From: Zelonia costaricensis
Lineage: Eukaryota; Euglenozoa; Kinetoplastea; Trypanosomatida; Trypanosomatidae
Assembly (NCBI GenBank): GCA_030849075.1
Contig: JASAOO010003344.1
Coordinates: 1 to 44,639, forward strand
DNA length: 44,639 nt
Direction of reading: 5' to 3'
Below the pieces are notes generated by a model. It saw only the letters and a list, made by a program, of their open reading frames with translations, ran no database searches and was not told where the DNA came from. Each line of letters opens with the position of its first letter. Position 1 is the first letter of the stretch. A program made the position numbers and the translations under genes. Shown here piece after piece: positions 9,016 to 18,875 of the stretch.

Positions 9016-10917
9016 ATGCCGACTCTTGCCGTGGCGAAGGACTACATCTGCCGGCTTATCGGCCGGAGCTACACGGACACGGAGTTCAACGAGCTCTGCT
9101 TCCACTTCGGCCTCGAGCTGGACGACATCACGAGCGAGAAGGAGATGTACATGCGCGAGCAGGGCAAGAGCGCCAACCCGAACGCCGCCGCCGCGGAGGC
9201 GCCGGCGCACCTGTCCGAGGAGAAGGTTTACAAGATTGACACCCCCGCCAACCGGCACGACCTCCTGACGGCGGAGGGGATGGCGACGGCGCTCAGGGTG
9301 TTCATGGGCACGATGGCGCTGCCCAACTACCGCCTGCTCAACGCGGCCAAGCCGCTGTACCGCATGACGGTGGAGCGCAACGTGAAGGACGTGCGCGACT
9401 ACGTTGTCTGCGCCGTGCTGCGCAACATCCACTTCAACGAGCGCAGCTACAACAGCTTCATCGACTTCCAGGAGAAGCTGCACTCGGGCCTGGCCCGCCG
9501 CCGCACCCTCGCCTCCGTCGGCACGCACGACTTGGATAAGATCCGGACGGAGGACTTCATCTACGGCTGTCGCCCACGCGAGTCGATCCGCTTTGTGCCG
9601 CTGCGGCAGACCACCGAGTTGAACTGCGCCGGCGAGGGTCTGATGAACTACTACGCCGAGGACCGCCACATCGGCAAGTACGTCCCACTCATCTCGGGCT
9701 TCCCGGTGTACCCCGTCGTGTACGACGGCACGGGCAAGAACGTGCTGTCGCTGCCGCCCATCATCAACTCGCGCTTCTCCTCCATCTCGGTGGACACCAA
9801 GAACATCTTCATTGAGTGCACGGCGCCGGACCACTACAAGGCGCAGGTGCTCGTGAACCAGATTGTGTGCACCTTCTCCGCCTATTGCGAGGATCCCTTC
9901 ACGGTGGAGGCGGTGCAGGTGGACTACGAGGAGCCGACGCCGGACGGCACGACCTCCATCATCACGCCCACCCTCGAGACACGCGAGATGACGATGAACG
10001 TGGCGCGGCTGAACAGCATCATCGGCATCCAGATGAGCAACGGCGCCGAGTGCGGCGAGCTGCTCAAGAAGATGATGTACACCATCAAGGAGGTAAAGGA
10101 GGATGAGGTGACCGTGATTGTGCCGCCGATGCGCACCGACGTGATTGGCGTAGCCGACGTCATGGAGGATGTGGCGATTGCGTACGGCTACGACAACATC
10201 AAGTACGTGGAGTGCAAGACGCGCGACGTCGTGTCGCAGACGCCGGTCAACAAGGTTGGTCAGCTGCTGCGCACCGAGATTGCGTGCGCGGGGTACACGG
10301 AGCTGCTCACGCTGTCGCTCTGCTCGCGCGCCGACGCGTTCGAGAACCTCGGCCGCGTCGACAACGACGTCGCCGCCCACATCGCGAACCCGCAGACGAT
10401 GGAGTTCCAGGTGTGCCGCCCGTCGCTGCTGCCCGGCATGCTAAAGACGCTCTCGACGAACAAGTCGAGGCCGCTTCCGCAGCGCTTCTTCGAGTGCGCC
10501 GATGTCGTGCTGCTGGACAACGAGCGGAACTTCCCGCCGGTGCTCGAGCTCAAGTCCGACTACGGCTCCTGCGGCGCCCGCAACCAGCGCCGCCTCGCCG
10601 CGGCGCACTGCAACGGCAGCTCGAGCGGGTTTGAGAGCATCCACGGCCTCACGGAGCTGGCGCTGCTCAAGCTCGGCGTTCCAGCCAAGTCGGAGGTGCC
10701 GGAGGGGTACGAGGGCGACTACTACACGCTGGAGAAGGGCAGCGACGGCGCCTTCTTCCCCGGCCGCGCGATGGATGTGATGCTGCACCGCGCTGGCCAG
10801 GTGGTGTGCATCGGCCACCTCGGCGTGATTCACCCGAACACGCTCAAGGCGTACGACATCCCGAACCCGTGCTCGTACATGGAGCTCAACATCCAGTTCC
10901 TCTGCTTCCCGCTGTAG
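9016..10917 (+). CDS. phenylalanyl-tRNA synthetase beta chain, cytosolic type
   Basis: This 633-residue protein is the non-catalytic beta chain of the (alpha-beta)2 synthetase that charges tRNA-Phe. The archaeal/eukaryotic hallmarks are visible in order: MPTLAVAKDYICRLIGRSY at the start; KIDTPANRHDLLTAEG (about 76-91), matching the conserved [ND]R.DLL signature; a B3/B4-type domain with VLSLPPIINSRFS and FIECTAPDHYKAQ (about 244-290), the region that forms the editing site in this family; a B5 domain with MNVARLNSIIGI through MRTDVIGVADVMEDVAIAYG (about 327-392); and the class II-like core with AGYTELLTLSLCSRADAF, RPSLLPGMLKTL and QRFFECADVVL (about 422-505). It ends with GHLGVIHPNTLKAY and LCFPL, as expected for a full-length chain. 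There is no presequence, which fits a cytosolic enzyme. The partner alpha chain is not in this window. Confidence 0.96.
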   Translation: MPTLAVAKDYICRLIGRSYTDTEFNELCFHFGLELDDITSEKEMYMREQGKSANPNAAAAEAPAHLSEEKVYKIDTPANRHDLLTAEGMATALRVFMGTMALPNYRLLNAAKPLYRMTVERNVKDVRDYVVCAVLRNIHFNERSYNSFIDFQEKLHSGLARRRTLASVGTHDLDKIRTEDFIYGCRPRESIRFVPLRQTTELNCAGEGLMNYYAEDRHIGKYVPLISGFPVYPVVYDGTGKNVLSLPPIINSRFSSISVDTKNIFIECTAPDHYKAQVLVNQIVCTFSAYCEDPFTVEAVQVDYEEPTPDGTTSIITPTLETREMTMNVARLNSIIGIQMSNGAECGELLKKMMYTIKEVKEDEVTVIVPPMRTDVIGVADVMEDVAIAYGYDNIKYVECKTRDVVSQTPVNKVGQLLRTEIACAGYTELLTLSLCSRADAFENLGRVDNDVAAHIANPQTMEFQVCRPSLLPGMLKTLSTNKSRPLPQRFFECADVVLLDNERNFPPVLELKSDYGSCGARNQRRLAAAHCNGSSSGFESIHGLTELALLKLGVPAKSEVPEGYEGDYYTLEKGSDGAFFPGRAMDVMLHRAGQVVCIGHLGVIHPNTLKAYDIPNPCSYMELNIQFLCFPL

Positions 10918-11172
10918 GAGAGCTGCCATGCCGTGTGCGTGTGAAGGTGTGCTCTTAGCGATGAGGCAGTTCCAGCCGTCTCGTACGGTGTGTCTCTCCG
11001 GTGGTGGCGGTAGTCAGCGTGGTGATGGCGTTGACGTTTGGGTCGGCCTCGCCGTGAGCCGGCATGACTTCGAGCGTGCAGTTGCACCTCTTTCTCTTCC
11101 ATGAGATTCGCGTTTGCGCCTCTAGAGCTTGTTGTGTGAGTGTGCGCGTGACTGTGCCTGTGTGTGCGTGTG

Positions 11173-11198
11173 TGTGTGCGTGTGCGTGTGCGTGTGCG
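11173..11198 (+). repeat. GTGTGC-type tandem repeat
   Basis: Several head-to-tail GTGTGC/GTGTGT units inside a longer TG-rich stretch (about 11130-11200) of the PheRS beta 3' spacer. Confidence 0.75.
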
Positions 11199-12100
11199 TT
11201 CTGCACTCTGCGCGTTGGAGGCGAGCGTAGCCGGGGGCCCGAACCCGCACTCGCGTGTGCTCCTCACCCCTCACAGCAATTCAGCACTCACTCATTCACG
11301 CTTGGCGCCGGTGTCTCCCTCGCCACAAAGTAAAATGTGTGGTCGAGGGTAGACACACGTGCAGAGAGGTGGGTAGCAAGTATCGTCGCATGCGCGGCTG
11401 TGCGGTGCCAGCATGAGGGGCCTGAGCGCCCACTCGCGCACCCTCCTGCGTCCCATCTTCCATCCACGCCGTGCTCCTTTCGTTCTCCTGTGTTTGTGCA
11501 TGTACATGTCTGTGCATGTCTGTGTGTGTGTTTGTGTGCGTGCTGTTCCTCATCCACGTTTGTGTGACCCAGAACCCTTCCCTATCTCCATCTCCTCTCT
11601 CGGCGACCACGTTTTCCGTGGAGGCTCGTGTGCGCCGTCGCCCTCCTTCCCCCCTCCCGCCCGCTGCCCCGCGTCCGCCTCCCTCCCCCGTCCGCCCCAC
11701 CCCTTTGCCTGCCTTCACCTCCTCCTCCTCTTCCTCCCCCCGCGAGCCTGTGACGGCCGCGACCGGAAAGGGTGTCGATCAGCACGTGCACTACCGGGGG
11801 AAGAGAAAAGAGGGGAATAGTGGAGCTTCTAAGTTGTCTAACTAATCTACAACCCCCCCCTCCCCACGCCAAAAAGGGAAAATGCGCACGTATACGAAGG
11901 TGCTGGAGTTGGATCACTTCTCTGACGGCCTTGGCGCCCTTCTTGCGACCCTTGTTCTTCCGATCTGTGTGCTTGTAGGTGTGTGTGTGTGTCTGCGTGT
12001 GTTTGTTGTTTGCGTGGCTGTGTGAGTGCAAGCACCATCTCTGTGATGCCGGCGCTGTCCCGTCTCTGACCCCCCCTTCTCACCCAAACTGCACAAACAA

Positions 12101-12127
12101 GGGAGGGGAGGGGAGGGGAGGGGGGGG
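12101..12127 (+). repeat. (GGGGA)n G-rich repeat, potential G-quadruplex
   Basis: Five consecutive G runs of at least three, separated by single A bases and ending in a seven-G run, on the + strand. This satisfies the usual sequence rule for an intramolecular G-quadruplex in the transcribed RNA. Confidence 0.75.
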
Positions 12128-13128
12128 CAGGGAGGAAGTGCCTTATCGTGTTGTCGCCGATGCGCGCCCCTCTGCCTCGCTCTTATGATGGCCTCCGCGC
12201 GCTCTCAAGTGAGAAGCAAGGTTGCGTCGTTCCCGGTTCTTGCCCTTTCCTCGCCTTGCGAGGTGCTGAAATCGCCCCCCCCCCTTCCCCCCCTCCACCG
12301 CCACCCCCAAAGAAAAGAAGCGAACAAAGCGAATGACGCAAGGCTGCACGCGTCCATCAAACGGCGGTGTTCTCATGCACACGCACATATAACGAAGTGC
12401 TGGAAAACGCAAGAGGTCGCGCGCTTTGCCTGCACTGGGCTCGGGGAACTTCGAACGGCACCGCTGGCTCTCTCAGTCTCTGCGTGTGCGTCCTCAGTTG
12501 TGCGTCGCATGAACACGGCGGCGAGCTCGGTGACGTGTCGCGTTGGAACTGCCGATGTGTGCTACGTTTTGGCTGTTTGCCAACGTATGGCGTGTGCTGG
12601 TGGGAGTCGAGACGCTCCTCGCATTCGGTCTCTCGTCAGCTCTCGGGCCGCACCTCCACACACCCGTTCATCTTCCGCTGTCACCTGACCGTCTTTTTTC
12701 AACTCTCTCTCTTGACTCCTGACCCACTTTTTTTTTTGTCTTTGCAGCAGCCGCGCCTCGCGGAACACAACCAAGATACGCCACGCAACGAGGTAGCACA
12801 ACTCCGCGCGGGAACGCTGCGTGCACCGCGAAACGGGGACGCACACAGGCTCTTGCGTGTGGAAGAGCCTTGATTAGTGAAGGGCACTCTCCCGTCGCTG
12901 CTGTCCCCCCTTTGTTTTTCTTCTGCTGGCTTCCCCACTGCACCTGGCAAACACGCTTTGTGGTTCTGTCTACACTGTTGCGTTTTGCCCTCTTCTAGAA
13001 GGGCCGCACTCGGGTGTTTGACTGCCGCCCATACACACATACAAGCGCATAGCTGGCGGCCCCTCGCGACGTTCATCCCTCCTCCCCCTCCCCCGGCGTC
13101 AGCGCAGCGTCTCATAGACAAGTCTCTA

Positions 13129-13147
13129 CACACACACACACACACAG
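13129..13147 (+). repeat. CA microsatellite, interrupted
   Basis: AC/CA run with one interruption, about 420 nt upstream of the start at 13565. Confidence 0.8.
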
Positions 13148-13464
13148 CACGGGGCATAAAAGGGAATACCAAGGGAGTCGCGTACGACACTCTTCGACTC
13201 GGCATCTTCGCATAGACACCGTCACCACTACGATCTACACACATACACCGCGTGTGCCACAGGAACCACCACCACCACAAGAACAACAAAAAAAAAGAAA
13301 ATCACGAAGCACGTGCTGACGCCCTTCGTCATAGAAGGTCGTGTCCACCAAGAGCTGAACGTGTGAAGTCAAGATCGCCTCGGTGCTGCCTCGCGCTCGT
13401 TTCGTAGTCGTACACCGCTGCAGCTTTCGTTTTTGTGTTTTGACGTTCGGTGTGTGTTGAATCA

Positions 13465-13498
13465 CCCCTTCTCATTGCTTCTGTGCTTTGTTTTACAG
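13465..13498 (+). promoter_or_regulatory. predicted trans-splice acceptor for gene at 13565
   Basis: A T/C-rich stretch ends in TTGTTTTACAG with AG at 13497-13498, a textbook 3' splice site. The predicted 5' UTR is about 66 nt with no ATG before 13565. Confidence 0.6.
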
Positions 13499-13564
13499 GC
13501 TAGGCTTGTGGCGTGCTTGAGCGCCGCACTTTTGTTTGTGTTTGTGCGTGCGTGCGTGTCTGCC

Positions 13565-15913
13565 ATGCTGTGCCGACCCACCGCTTGCGGGAGCGTCGTG
13601 CGCCGGCTCCTGCGAGCCGAGCTCCACAGAAGCCGAACGCTCTCTGCAGCCAGATACGCGGCCTCCCGCGGGTTCTCTGGGCTTGGTCACAGAGCCGTAT
13701 CGACGTCTAGGCGCATCCCGTCTGCAACTGCATGGGCTCTTCCCGCAGTGCGACGCGTCGCGCCACGTGAGCTGCCGCGTGCGTTGTACACCAGCCCGTG
13801 GACATCGCTACGCCGCGGCATCAGCTTCACCTACTCCGCCCGCATCCCGTGCATCCGCTTCGGCGTCAGCACCGAGCGGCTAGCACGCGCCACGGAGCAG
13901 CCCACGCTGCCCGCAAACGCCAATCTGTTTCTCATCGACGTTCGCAAGAGCCAGCGCAAGACGAACCGGGCGAGCCCGAAGAGCGTCATGGCCAGCGTCG
14001 TCGCCGCGCACCGCGAGGAGGCGCAGCGGGCGAAGGAGGAGCTCGACGCGGACGACGCCTACACGCCGCCGCTCATCTTCCTCGTAAAGTCCGATGACAC
14101 GAAGAAGCAGGCGGCGCGGCGGCAGGAGCAGATGAACGCGCAGCTCGACGCCATCGGCGCGTTTGGCGAGTTCCGTGTGTGCGTGCTGGACGGCATCAAG
14201 TCGCGGCACTGGATTCGTTACGTGGACTCCGCGCCCTCCGCTGCCGCCACCGCCGCGACGCCAGCGAAGGCGACCACGACGGCAGCTTCAGCAGGAAGCG
14301 AGTACGGAGCGAGCGAGAGCGCAGCGCCTCCAGCGCACGTGGCGCCCTCAAGCGCGGCAGCAGGGGCAGCGGCTGTGGCAGCAGTTGCCGCTGACGCTGC
14401 GCACGCCGAGCCTGTCACGAAGGCCGCGGCGGGTGCGCGCACGACCAGCGCTGCTGCCGGCGACGGGACGGCGGACGGGGAGGGCGAGGGTGAAGAGGAG
14501 GAGTGGGAGGAGGTGGAGGTGGAGGTGGAGGAGGGCGAGGACGAGGCGGAGGTCGAGGCGTTGGCACCGGCGACCCCCGCGTTACACGACATCGCCGCAT
14601 CTCCTGCTGCCACCACTGCCGAGGCGAACCTCGACGGGGAGTACACACCAACCGAAGCGTCCTTCGCGTCCCCGACGTACGTGGACGGTGAGGCGGCGGC
14701 GCCTGAGGATGCGCTCGAAGCGTTTGAGGTGGAGGGCGTAGAGGCCGTCGACCCGTCAGGCTCCGTAGCGGCAGCTGCGGTGCCCACCACCACAACGATG
14801 ACGTCCACGACACGCGCGACGCCAGCGCGCGCCGCGGAGGAGGAGGACGGCGAGGTGGAGGAGGACAGCCTTGATGCTAGTCCCGCGACACCGGCACCAA
14901 CCCAGTCCTCGCACGCGCGGGAGCTCGCCCCCAAGGCGCCGGCGCACGAAGCCGAGCCGGCACCCAGCCTAGCGAGCTCACAGGACCCCGCGGCTGCAGC
15001 AGGCGAGGCAGCCGATGAGCTCGTCGAGTTCGACATCGACGGCCCTTTGGCGGCGGGCGAGGGCGCAGACACCGCACCGACACCCGCACCCGACGCCACA
15101 ACGGCAGCACCGAGCGACGCTGTTCCCGAGGAGGCCACCGCTGCACCCTCTTTCCCAACTTCTGCAGCCTCGGCGACGCCCGCAGCGACGCCCGAGGTGA
15201 GGCTTATCGACGAGGTTGTGCGTCATGAGGCACAGACAGAGGCAAGTTCAAAAGTCGCGAGCGAGCCAACGGAGCCCAGCGCGCAGGAGGCGGCCGCAGT
15301 CCTCGTCGAGGCCGTCGCCTCTTCCACTGCTTCCGCCCCTGCGGCGGGACGCAAGGACGTCGCGGCCTCGACCTCTGCCACGCCGTCTGCCTCCCGCAAC
15401 TCACCGAGAGTCGCAGTGCGGCAACAGCGGGAGCTGCAGCTGCTGTTGCGGCTGCTGCATCACCTTCCGTGCCCAATCAAGAGCCACCGACGAAGGATGC
15501 AGCGGAGTTGGAGGCGAAGAGCCCGGCTGCTGCTTCACCGGCTGTCCCTGCGCCCCCACCACCGCCGCCGCCGCCGCCCGAGCCGTCCATTGCGCTGCCC
15601 GCCTTTCAAGACATCCAGGCCCGGCTGTACCGCGGCGCGAGCACCGTGCACCTGTCCGACCGCGCCTTTCTCGAACTGCCCGCGACGGCGAACGTGCTCG
15701 TCGTCGATCACCTCGACTGGGACGATGCGCGACTCAGCGATATCGACGCCGCGCTGGCGCAGGTCGATCCTGTGGCTGGCCACGTGCTGCTCTACCTCGA
15801 CGCCTACGCGCCGCAGGAGGCGCACACGCTCGGGGACGTGGACGCCTACCGCCTGGCCCTTCTCCCCTTCGTCCTCGTCTTTCGGACGATGCTGTCGGCG
15901 CCCATCGCGCTGA
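13565..15913 (+). CDS. large predicted mitochondrial protein, 5' part (frame broken near 15.4 kb)
   Basis: This is the N-terminal part of a protein I do not recognise. The first ~50 residues are rich in Arg, Ser and Ala, lack acidic residues and look like a mitochondrial presequence (MLCRPTACGSVVRRLLRAEL). Residues ~105-215 form a folded-looking alpha/beta region: LPANANLFLIDVRKS (about 114-128), PPLIFLVKSDDTKK (about 168-181) and EFRVCVLDGI (about 201-210). From about residue 220 the chain is Ala/Ser/Glu/Pro-rich with an acidic (E-V)n block encoded near 14488-14560. After about 15395-15430 this frame becomes Arg/Ser-rich nonsense and stops at 15913, while normal composition continues in the overlapping frame that ends at 17880. 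The two frames most likely form one gene (13565-17880, about 1440 residues). A missing base in the sequence would explain the break. Start: first ATG after a strong predicted acceptor. Confidence 0.7.
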   Translation: MLCRPTACGSVVRRLLRAELHRSRTLSAARYAASRGFSGLGHRAVSTSRRIPSATAWALPAVRRVAPRELPRALYTSPWTSLRRGISFTYSARIPCIRFGVSTERLARATEQPTLPANANLFLIDVRKSQRKTNRASPKSVMASVVAAHREEAQRAKEELDADDAYTPPLIFLVKSDDTKKQAARRQEQMNAQLDAIGAFGEFRVCVLDGIKSRHWIRYVDSAPSAAATAATPAKATTTAASAGSEYGASESAAPPAHVAPSSAAAGAAAVAAVAADAAHAEPVTKAAAGARTTSAAAGDGTADGEGEGEEEEWEEVEVEVEEGEDEAEVEALAPATPALHDIAASPAATTAEANLDGEYTPTEASFASPTYVDGEAAAPEDALEAFEVEGVEAVDPSGSVAAAAVPTTTTMTSTTRATPARAAEEEDGEVEEDSLDASPATPAPTQSSHARELAPKAPAHEAEPAPSLASSQDPAAAAGEAADELVEFDIDGPLAAGEGADTAPTPAPDATTAAPSDAVPEEATAAPSFPTSAASATPAATPEVRLIDEVVRHEAQTEASSKVASEPTEPSAQEAAAVLVEAVASSTASAPAAGRKDVAASTSATPSASRNSPRVAVRQQRELQLLLRLLHHLPCPIKSHRRRMQRSWRRRARLLLHRLSLRPHHRRRRRPSRPLRCPPFKTSRPGCTAARAPCTCPTAPFSNCPRRRTCSSSITSTGTMRDSAISTPRWRRSILWLATCCSTSTPTRRRRRTRSGTWTPTAWPFSPSSSSFGRCCRRPSR

Positions 15914-17880
15914 CGCTGCAGCACCGCTTCGCGAAGGCCCTGCACGCGCGTCCGACGCTGCCGGATGCGGCGCAGCAGGCTCGTGTGGCGGGCCAGAACG
16001 ATCGTAGCTCCGTGTGCGTGCTGAGCGGCGCGGAGACGGAGAAGGGGGGTGACAACCCGCTCCTCGCCCCGCAGCCGCGGAAGCCCGTCAGGGCAGCGCC
16101 AGTGCCGAGGGCGCGGGCGCGATCACGCATACTGGAGCGGGCAGCACTCATGCAGGCCACGAGCCACGACGCCTCCGCGCCCTCGCCGACTCACGTGGCG
16201 CCGGCGCCGTCGGCGTCGGAGGCTTTGCCAGCAGTGGCACACAAGAGCGCTGCCCCCTCTGCTGCGGGTTCCAGTCGGGCACGGGGCACCAGCAGCGAGG
16301 CTGTGCAGCAGCTCTGGGACTTGTTGAACGGCGTCACCACTGGCAGCGCCCCCACGCCGGCGGAGACCGCCGTGGGTGCGGCAGCTGCGGGAAGCGACCC
16401 GATCTCGCGCACGGCGGTATCACAGCGACACGGCGGCGAGGGCAGGCAGACGCACGCCGCCCCAGAGGCGGAGGAGGATCTTGACGAGCAGGAGAGGGCA
16501 GCCCGCTCGCGGCGCCGCGGCACCGCTGCCTCGTCGCGGCCTTCGTTAGCCGAGCGATGGGGGCTACAGGCGGGGATGTCCACCTCGCACGACGCGCGGC
16601 GGCGCCGTGCAGCCATGGAGTCCTTCGCCAGCACGCCGACGCCGGTTACGGCCGACACCACCACGTACGGTGGCACAACGACTACCGCAGGCTACGGCGT
16701 GCATGATCAGACGCACGGTCTTGAGCCCGCTTTGATGGACTCGCTTTCTCCGTCGCGTACTCGAGATGTCGCGGTGCCGGATGCGGACGATGCCAAGCCC
16801 CGGCCGTCTTTCTCCAGCCTTCCGGATTCCCCGGCCTCTGCTCACATCTCCAGCACCAGCGCCGACGCCACATCCGCATCGGCATCGCGCCGTCGCCGCG
16901 GCTGCGCCCCGCTGCGCCCGGATGCGCCGCCGACGTCGTGGGAGGGCTACGAGCAGGAGCTGCGTAGCGAGAGAGAGCGGGAGAGGGAGAAGCAACGCGA
17001 GGACGCCGGTGATGCGGTGCGGGACGGCGCCTCGGCCGACGCAGCGGCGGTGGCCTTCGACGCCGGTGCCTCGCGAATCCGCCGCGGCCTCTTCAACTTC
17101 GGGTCGGTTTCGTTCGGCAAGGACCGCGGCTACTACGATGACGAGGGGGCAGCGGGAGCCGTTGCAGCATTGCCGATGCCACGCTACCGCAGCTCCGCGC
17201 AGGGCGCCGTCGACGCGGGTGCTGGGGAGGGCGAAGCGGCGGGCGCAGCGAGCGAGCCGGCGAGCGGCAACGGCCCCACCAGCTCCAGCACCGCCGAGAA
17301 GGACGAGGCGGAGGAGGAGGCGCGGACGGCCGCGATTGTGGCGAAGATCGAAGATGACATGCTGCGGGCACAGGTGCGCAAGATCGAGCGGGAGGAGCGC
17401 CGCTACGAGGCCCGCGAGGCGCGTCGCGTGGCGCGGGAGCAGGCGAAGCTGGCGGCTGCGTCGGCCAAGGCGTCCGCAGTGCGCGGAGGCGCGGCGTCTT
17501 CGTCATCGTCTTCGCCGTCTGCAAAGCACTCCCATCGCGTCGCGAAGTCGCCGGCGCGTGGCAGCAGCGGGAGCGGCAGCCGCAAGGCTGGCTCGAGTCG
17601 CGAGAGCACCACGGGCGAGGCCACCGTTGCCCCGGCCGCGCGCGAGCGGGAGAAGGCCGAGGACACGATGCTGGAGGATTTCGTCAGCGCCATGTTCACC
17701 GATCACCTTGACAAGACGGGTGCATCGAAGGCCGCAAGCAGCTCCGCCAATGCCAGCCGCCTTGGCCTTGGTGGCGGTGGTGGCAGCGGGGCCGTGCGCA
17801 GCGCGCACGGCGCGCTGAAGAAGGCCGCGGCAGCCCCCTCTTCCTCGTTCGGGTCGCACAGGAGATCGCGCGGGGTGTGA
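15469..17880 (+). CDS. large predicted mitochondrial protein, 3' part (continuation in another frame)
   Basis: Continuation of the gene starting at 13565. This frame is open from 15229, where the last upstream in-frame stop (15226-15228) ends, and reads with normal composition from about 15410. It has no ATG until 15889, and no spacer, pyrimidine tract or acceptor precedes it, so it is not a separate gene. After a Pro run comes a folded-looking region: ARLYRGASTVHLSDRAFLEL, then LPATANVLVVDHLDWDDA (about 15676-15729), AGHVLLYLDAYAPQEAH and LPFVLVFRTML. This resembles the alpha/beta unit in the 5' part, notably LPATANVLVVD against LPANANLFLID. The rest is low-complexity with a charged helix (EDDMLRAQVRKIEREERRYE, encoded about 17350-17410) and a conserved-looking end with EDTMLEDFVSAMFTDHLDKT. 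Function unknown. Confidence 0.65.
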   Translation: MPNQEPPTKDAAELEAKSPAAASPAVPAPPPPPPPPPEPSIALPAFQDIQARLYRGASTVHLSDRAFLELPATANVLVVDHLDWDDARLSDIDAALAQVDPVAGHVLLYLDAYAPQEAHTLGDVDAYRLALLPFVLVFRTMLSAPIALTLQHRFAKALHARPTLPDAAQQARVAGQNDRSSVCVLSGAETEKGGDNPLLAPQPRKPVRAAPVPRARARSRILERAALMQATSHDASAPSPTHVAPAPSASEALPAVAHKSAAPSAAGSSRARGTSSEAVQQLWDLLNGVTTGSAPTPAETAVGAAAAGSDPISRTAVSQRHGGEGRQTHAAPEAEEDLDEQERAARSRRRGTAASSRPSLAERWGLQAGMSTSHDARRRRAAMESFASTPTPVTADTTTYGGTTTTAGYGVHDQTHGLEPALMDSLSPSRTRDVAVPDADDAKPRPSFSSLPDSPASAHISSTSADATSASASRRRRGCAPLRPDAPPTSWEGYEQELRSEREREREKQREDAGDAVRDGASADAAAVAFDAGASRIRRGLFNFGSVSFGKDRGYYDDEGAAGAVAALPMPRYRSSAQGAVDAGAGEGEAAGAASEPASGNGPTSSSTAEKDEAEEEARTAAIVAKIEDDMLRAQVRKIEREERRYEAREARRVAREQAKLAAASAKASAVRGGAASSSSSSPSAKHSHRVAKSPARGSSGSGSRKAGSSRESTTGEATVAPAAREREKAEDTMLEDFVSAMFTDHLDKTGASKAASSSANASRLGLGGGGGSGAVRSAHGALKKAAAAPSSSFGSHRRSRGV

Positions 17881-18861
17881 AGAGTAGAAACAACGGAGCT
17901 GCCCCGGTGTGTGGTTGCTCGCTTTCTAGTGAGTCACTGTCATGATGGTCGAGGAGGCGCGTCCACACGTACGCTGGTGTGTGTGTGTGTGTCTGTGCAG
18001 GCGAGCAGGCGTTGACACCGTCTTGCTTTTTGCTTCTCTCTCCGCGCTGCGAGTCCTCGACCGCCGCCCTTGTACAGTGGCGTGATAGAGAGTCCCTTTG
18101 TGCACCTTTGTACGACTACACGGGGGACGCCTGTGTGTGAGTGTGCGCCATGGACGCTGCATAGAAGTCGAATTCGAGGATGGGCACGCCGCGCGCCACT
18201 CACCCTTGGCGGCGCAACTTGTTCGGTTGGACAGGGAGGCTTGCTGTAGTGGTGGGAGCTGCGGTGGGAATAGCGTGCCAACGAAGCCACAACCGCCACG
18301 AGCGCGCCTCGCCCGTCTCTCTCGATGACAGTCAAGGACGCTCACGTAGAGCGACGGAGGTGCAGGAGCGCCCACGTGTCGCGGTTTCGTGTTGACTTGC
18401 GACGTACCCCTCCACACACTTCCTTCTTCGACTTGCCTTTCTCCACGTCTCCGCCCACTCCCTCCCTCTCTCTCTCGACACACGCACCGACACCTCCGCG
18501 TCTCGCTGCGTGGAAGTCCGCTCCGGAGTAACACCGCCCCTCCCCCCTCCCTCCGTGGCTCCACCCTCCCACTGCATTTCCGACTGAGGAGGAAGCAATT
18601 CGACGGCACACACAAACACACCCCGCACCTGAGCGCCGGCGCCTTCACTGTTCTGCTCAGAGTGCTGCTCCACTTTACACATACACGCACGTGCCGCAGC
18701 GCTCTCCTCCCTCCGCGTCTCACCCCCCAAACGCGTGTTTGCACGTCAAGGCGCGGCCTTTCACATAGAGGCTGTACACACGCACACGAGCCGCTCTCCA
18801 CAGCGGCGCTGAACGATTTTTCTTCTTCTTTTTTAGTTACCGCGTCTCCACTTCTCCACTG

Positions 18862-18875
18862 CCCCCCCCCCCCCC
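18862..18875 (+). repeat. C14 homopolymer in a C/T tract
   Basis: Fourteen consecutive C bases inside a 60-nt pyrimidine tract. Such a run is a likely site of sequencing length error and could act as a splice signal. Confidence 0.85.

Larger units (their letters stand above)
10918..13564 (+). other. long spacer between PheRS beta and the first large mitochondrial gene
   Basis: About 2.65 kb without a supported gene. All open frames on both strands are short and read as His/Thr/Cys/Val or Arg/Gly low-complexity peptides. The stretch contains TG and GTGTGC repeats, several pyrimidine tracts (about 11634-11740, 12273-12307, 13076-13096), a G-rich block at 12101-12127 and CA runs. A small non-coding RNA cannot be excluded, but no tRNA or snoRNA signature was recognised. 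Confidence 0.55.

Noticed and set aside
9004..10380. 458-codon open frame on the - strand
   Set aside because: It lies entirely opposite the unmistakable PheRS beta gene. GC-rich codon use with G/C third positions keeps antisense frames open, and its His/Arg/Val/Leu-rich translation shows no domain.
12185..12873. Overlapping + strand open frames in the PheRS beta spacer
   Set aside because: No domain, Cys/Ser/Arg/Thr-rich translations, and they run through pyrimidine tracts and simple repeats.
10918..13564. Degenerate retroposon (SIDER-type) in the long spacers
   Set aside because: Such elements are common in 3' UTRs of Leishmania, but I cannot recognise their signature by eye here or in 24032-26558. 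A profile search of both spacers would decide.
15889..17880. Separate gene starting at the ATG at 15889
   Set aside because: This ATG cuts through the middle of a folded-looking unit (between VLVFRT and the following helix). There is no spacer or acceptor upstream, and the frame reads normally from about 15410. It is better seen as the 3' part of the frame-broken gene.
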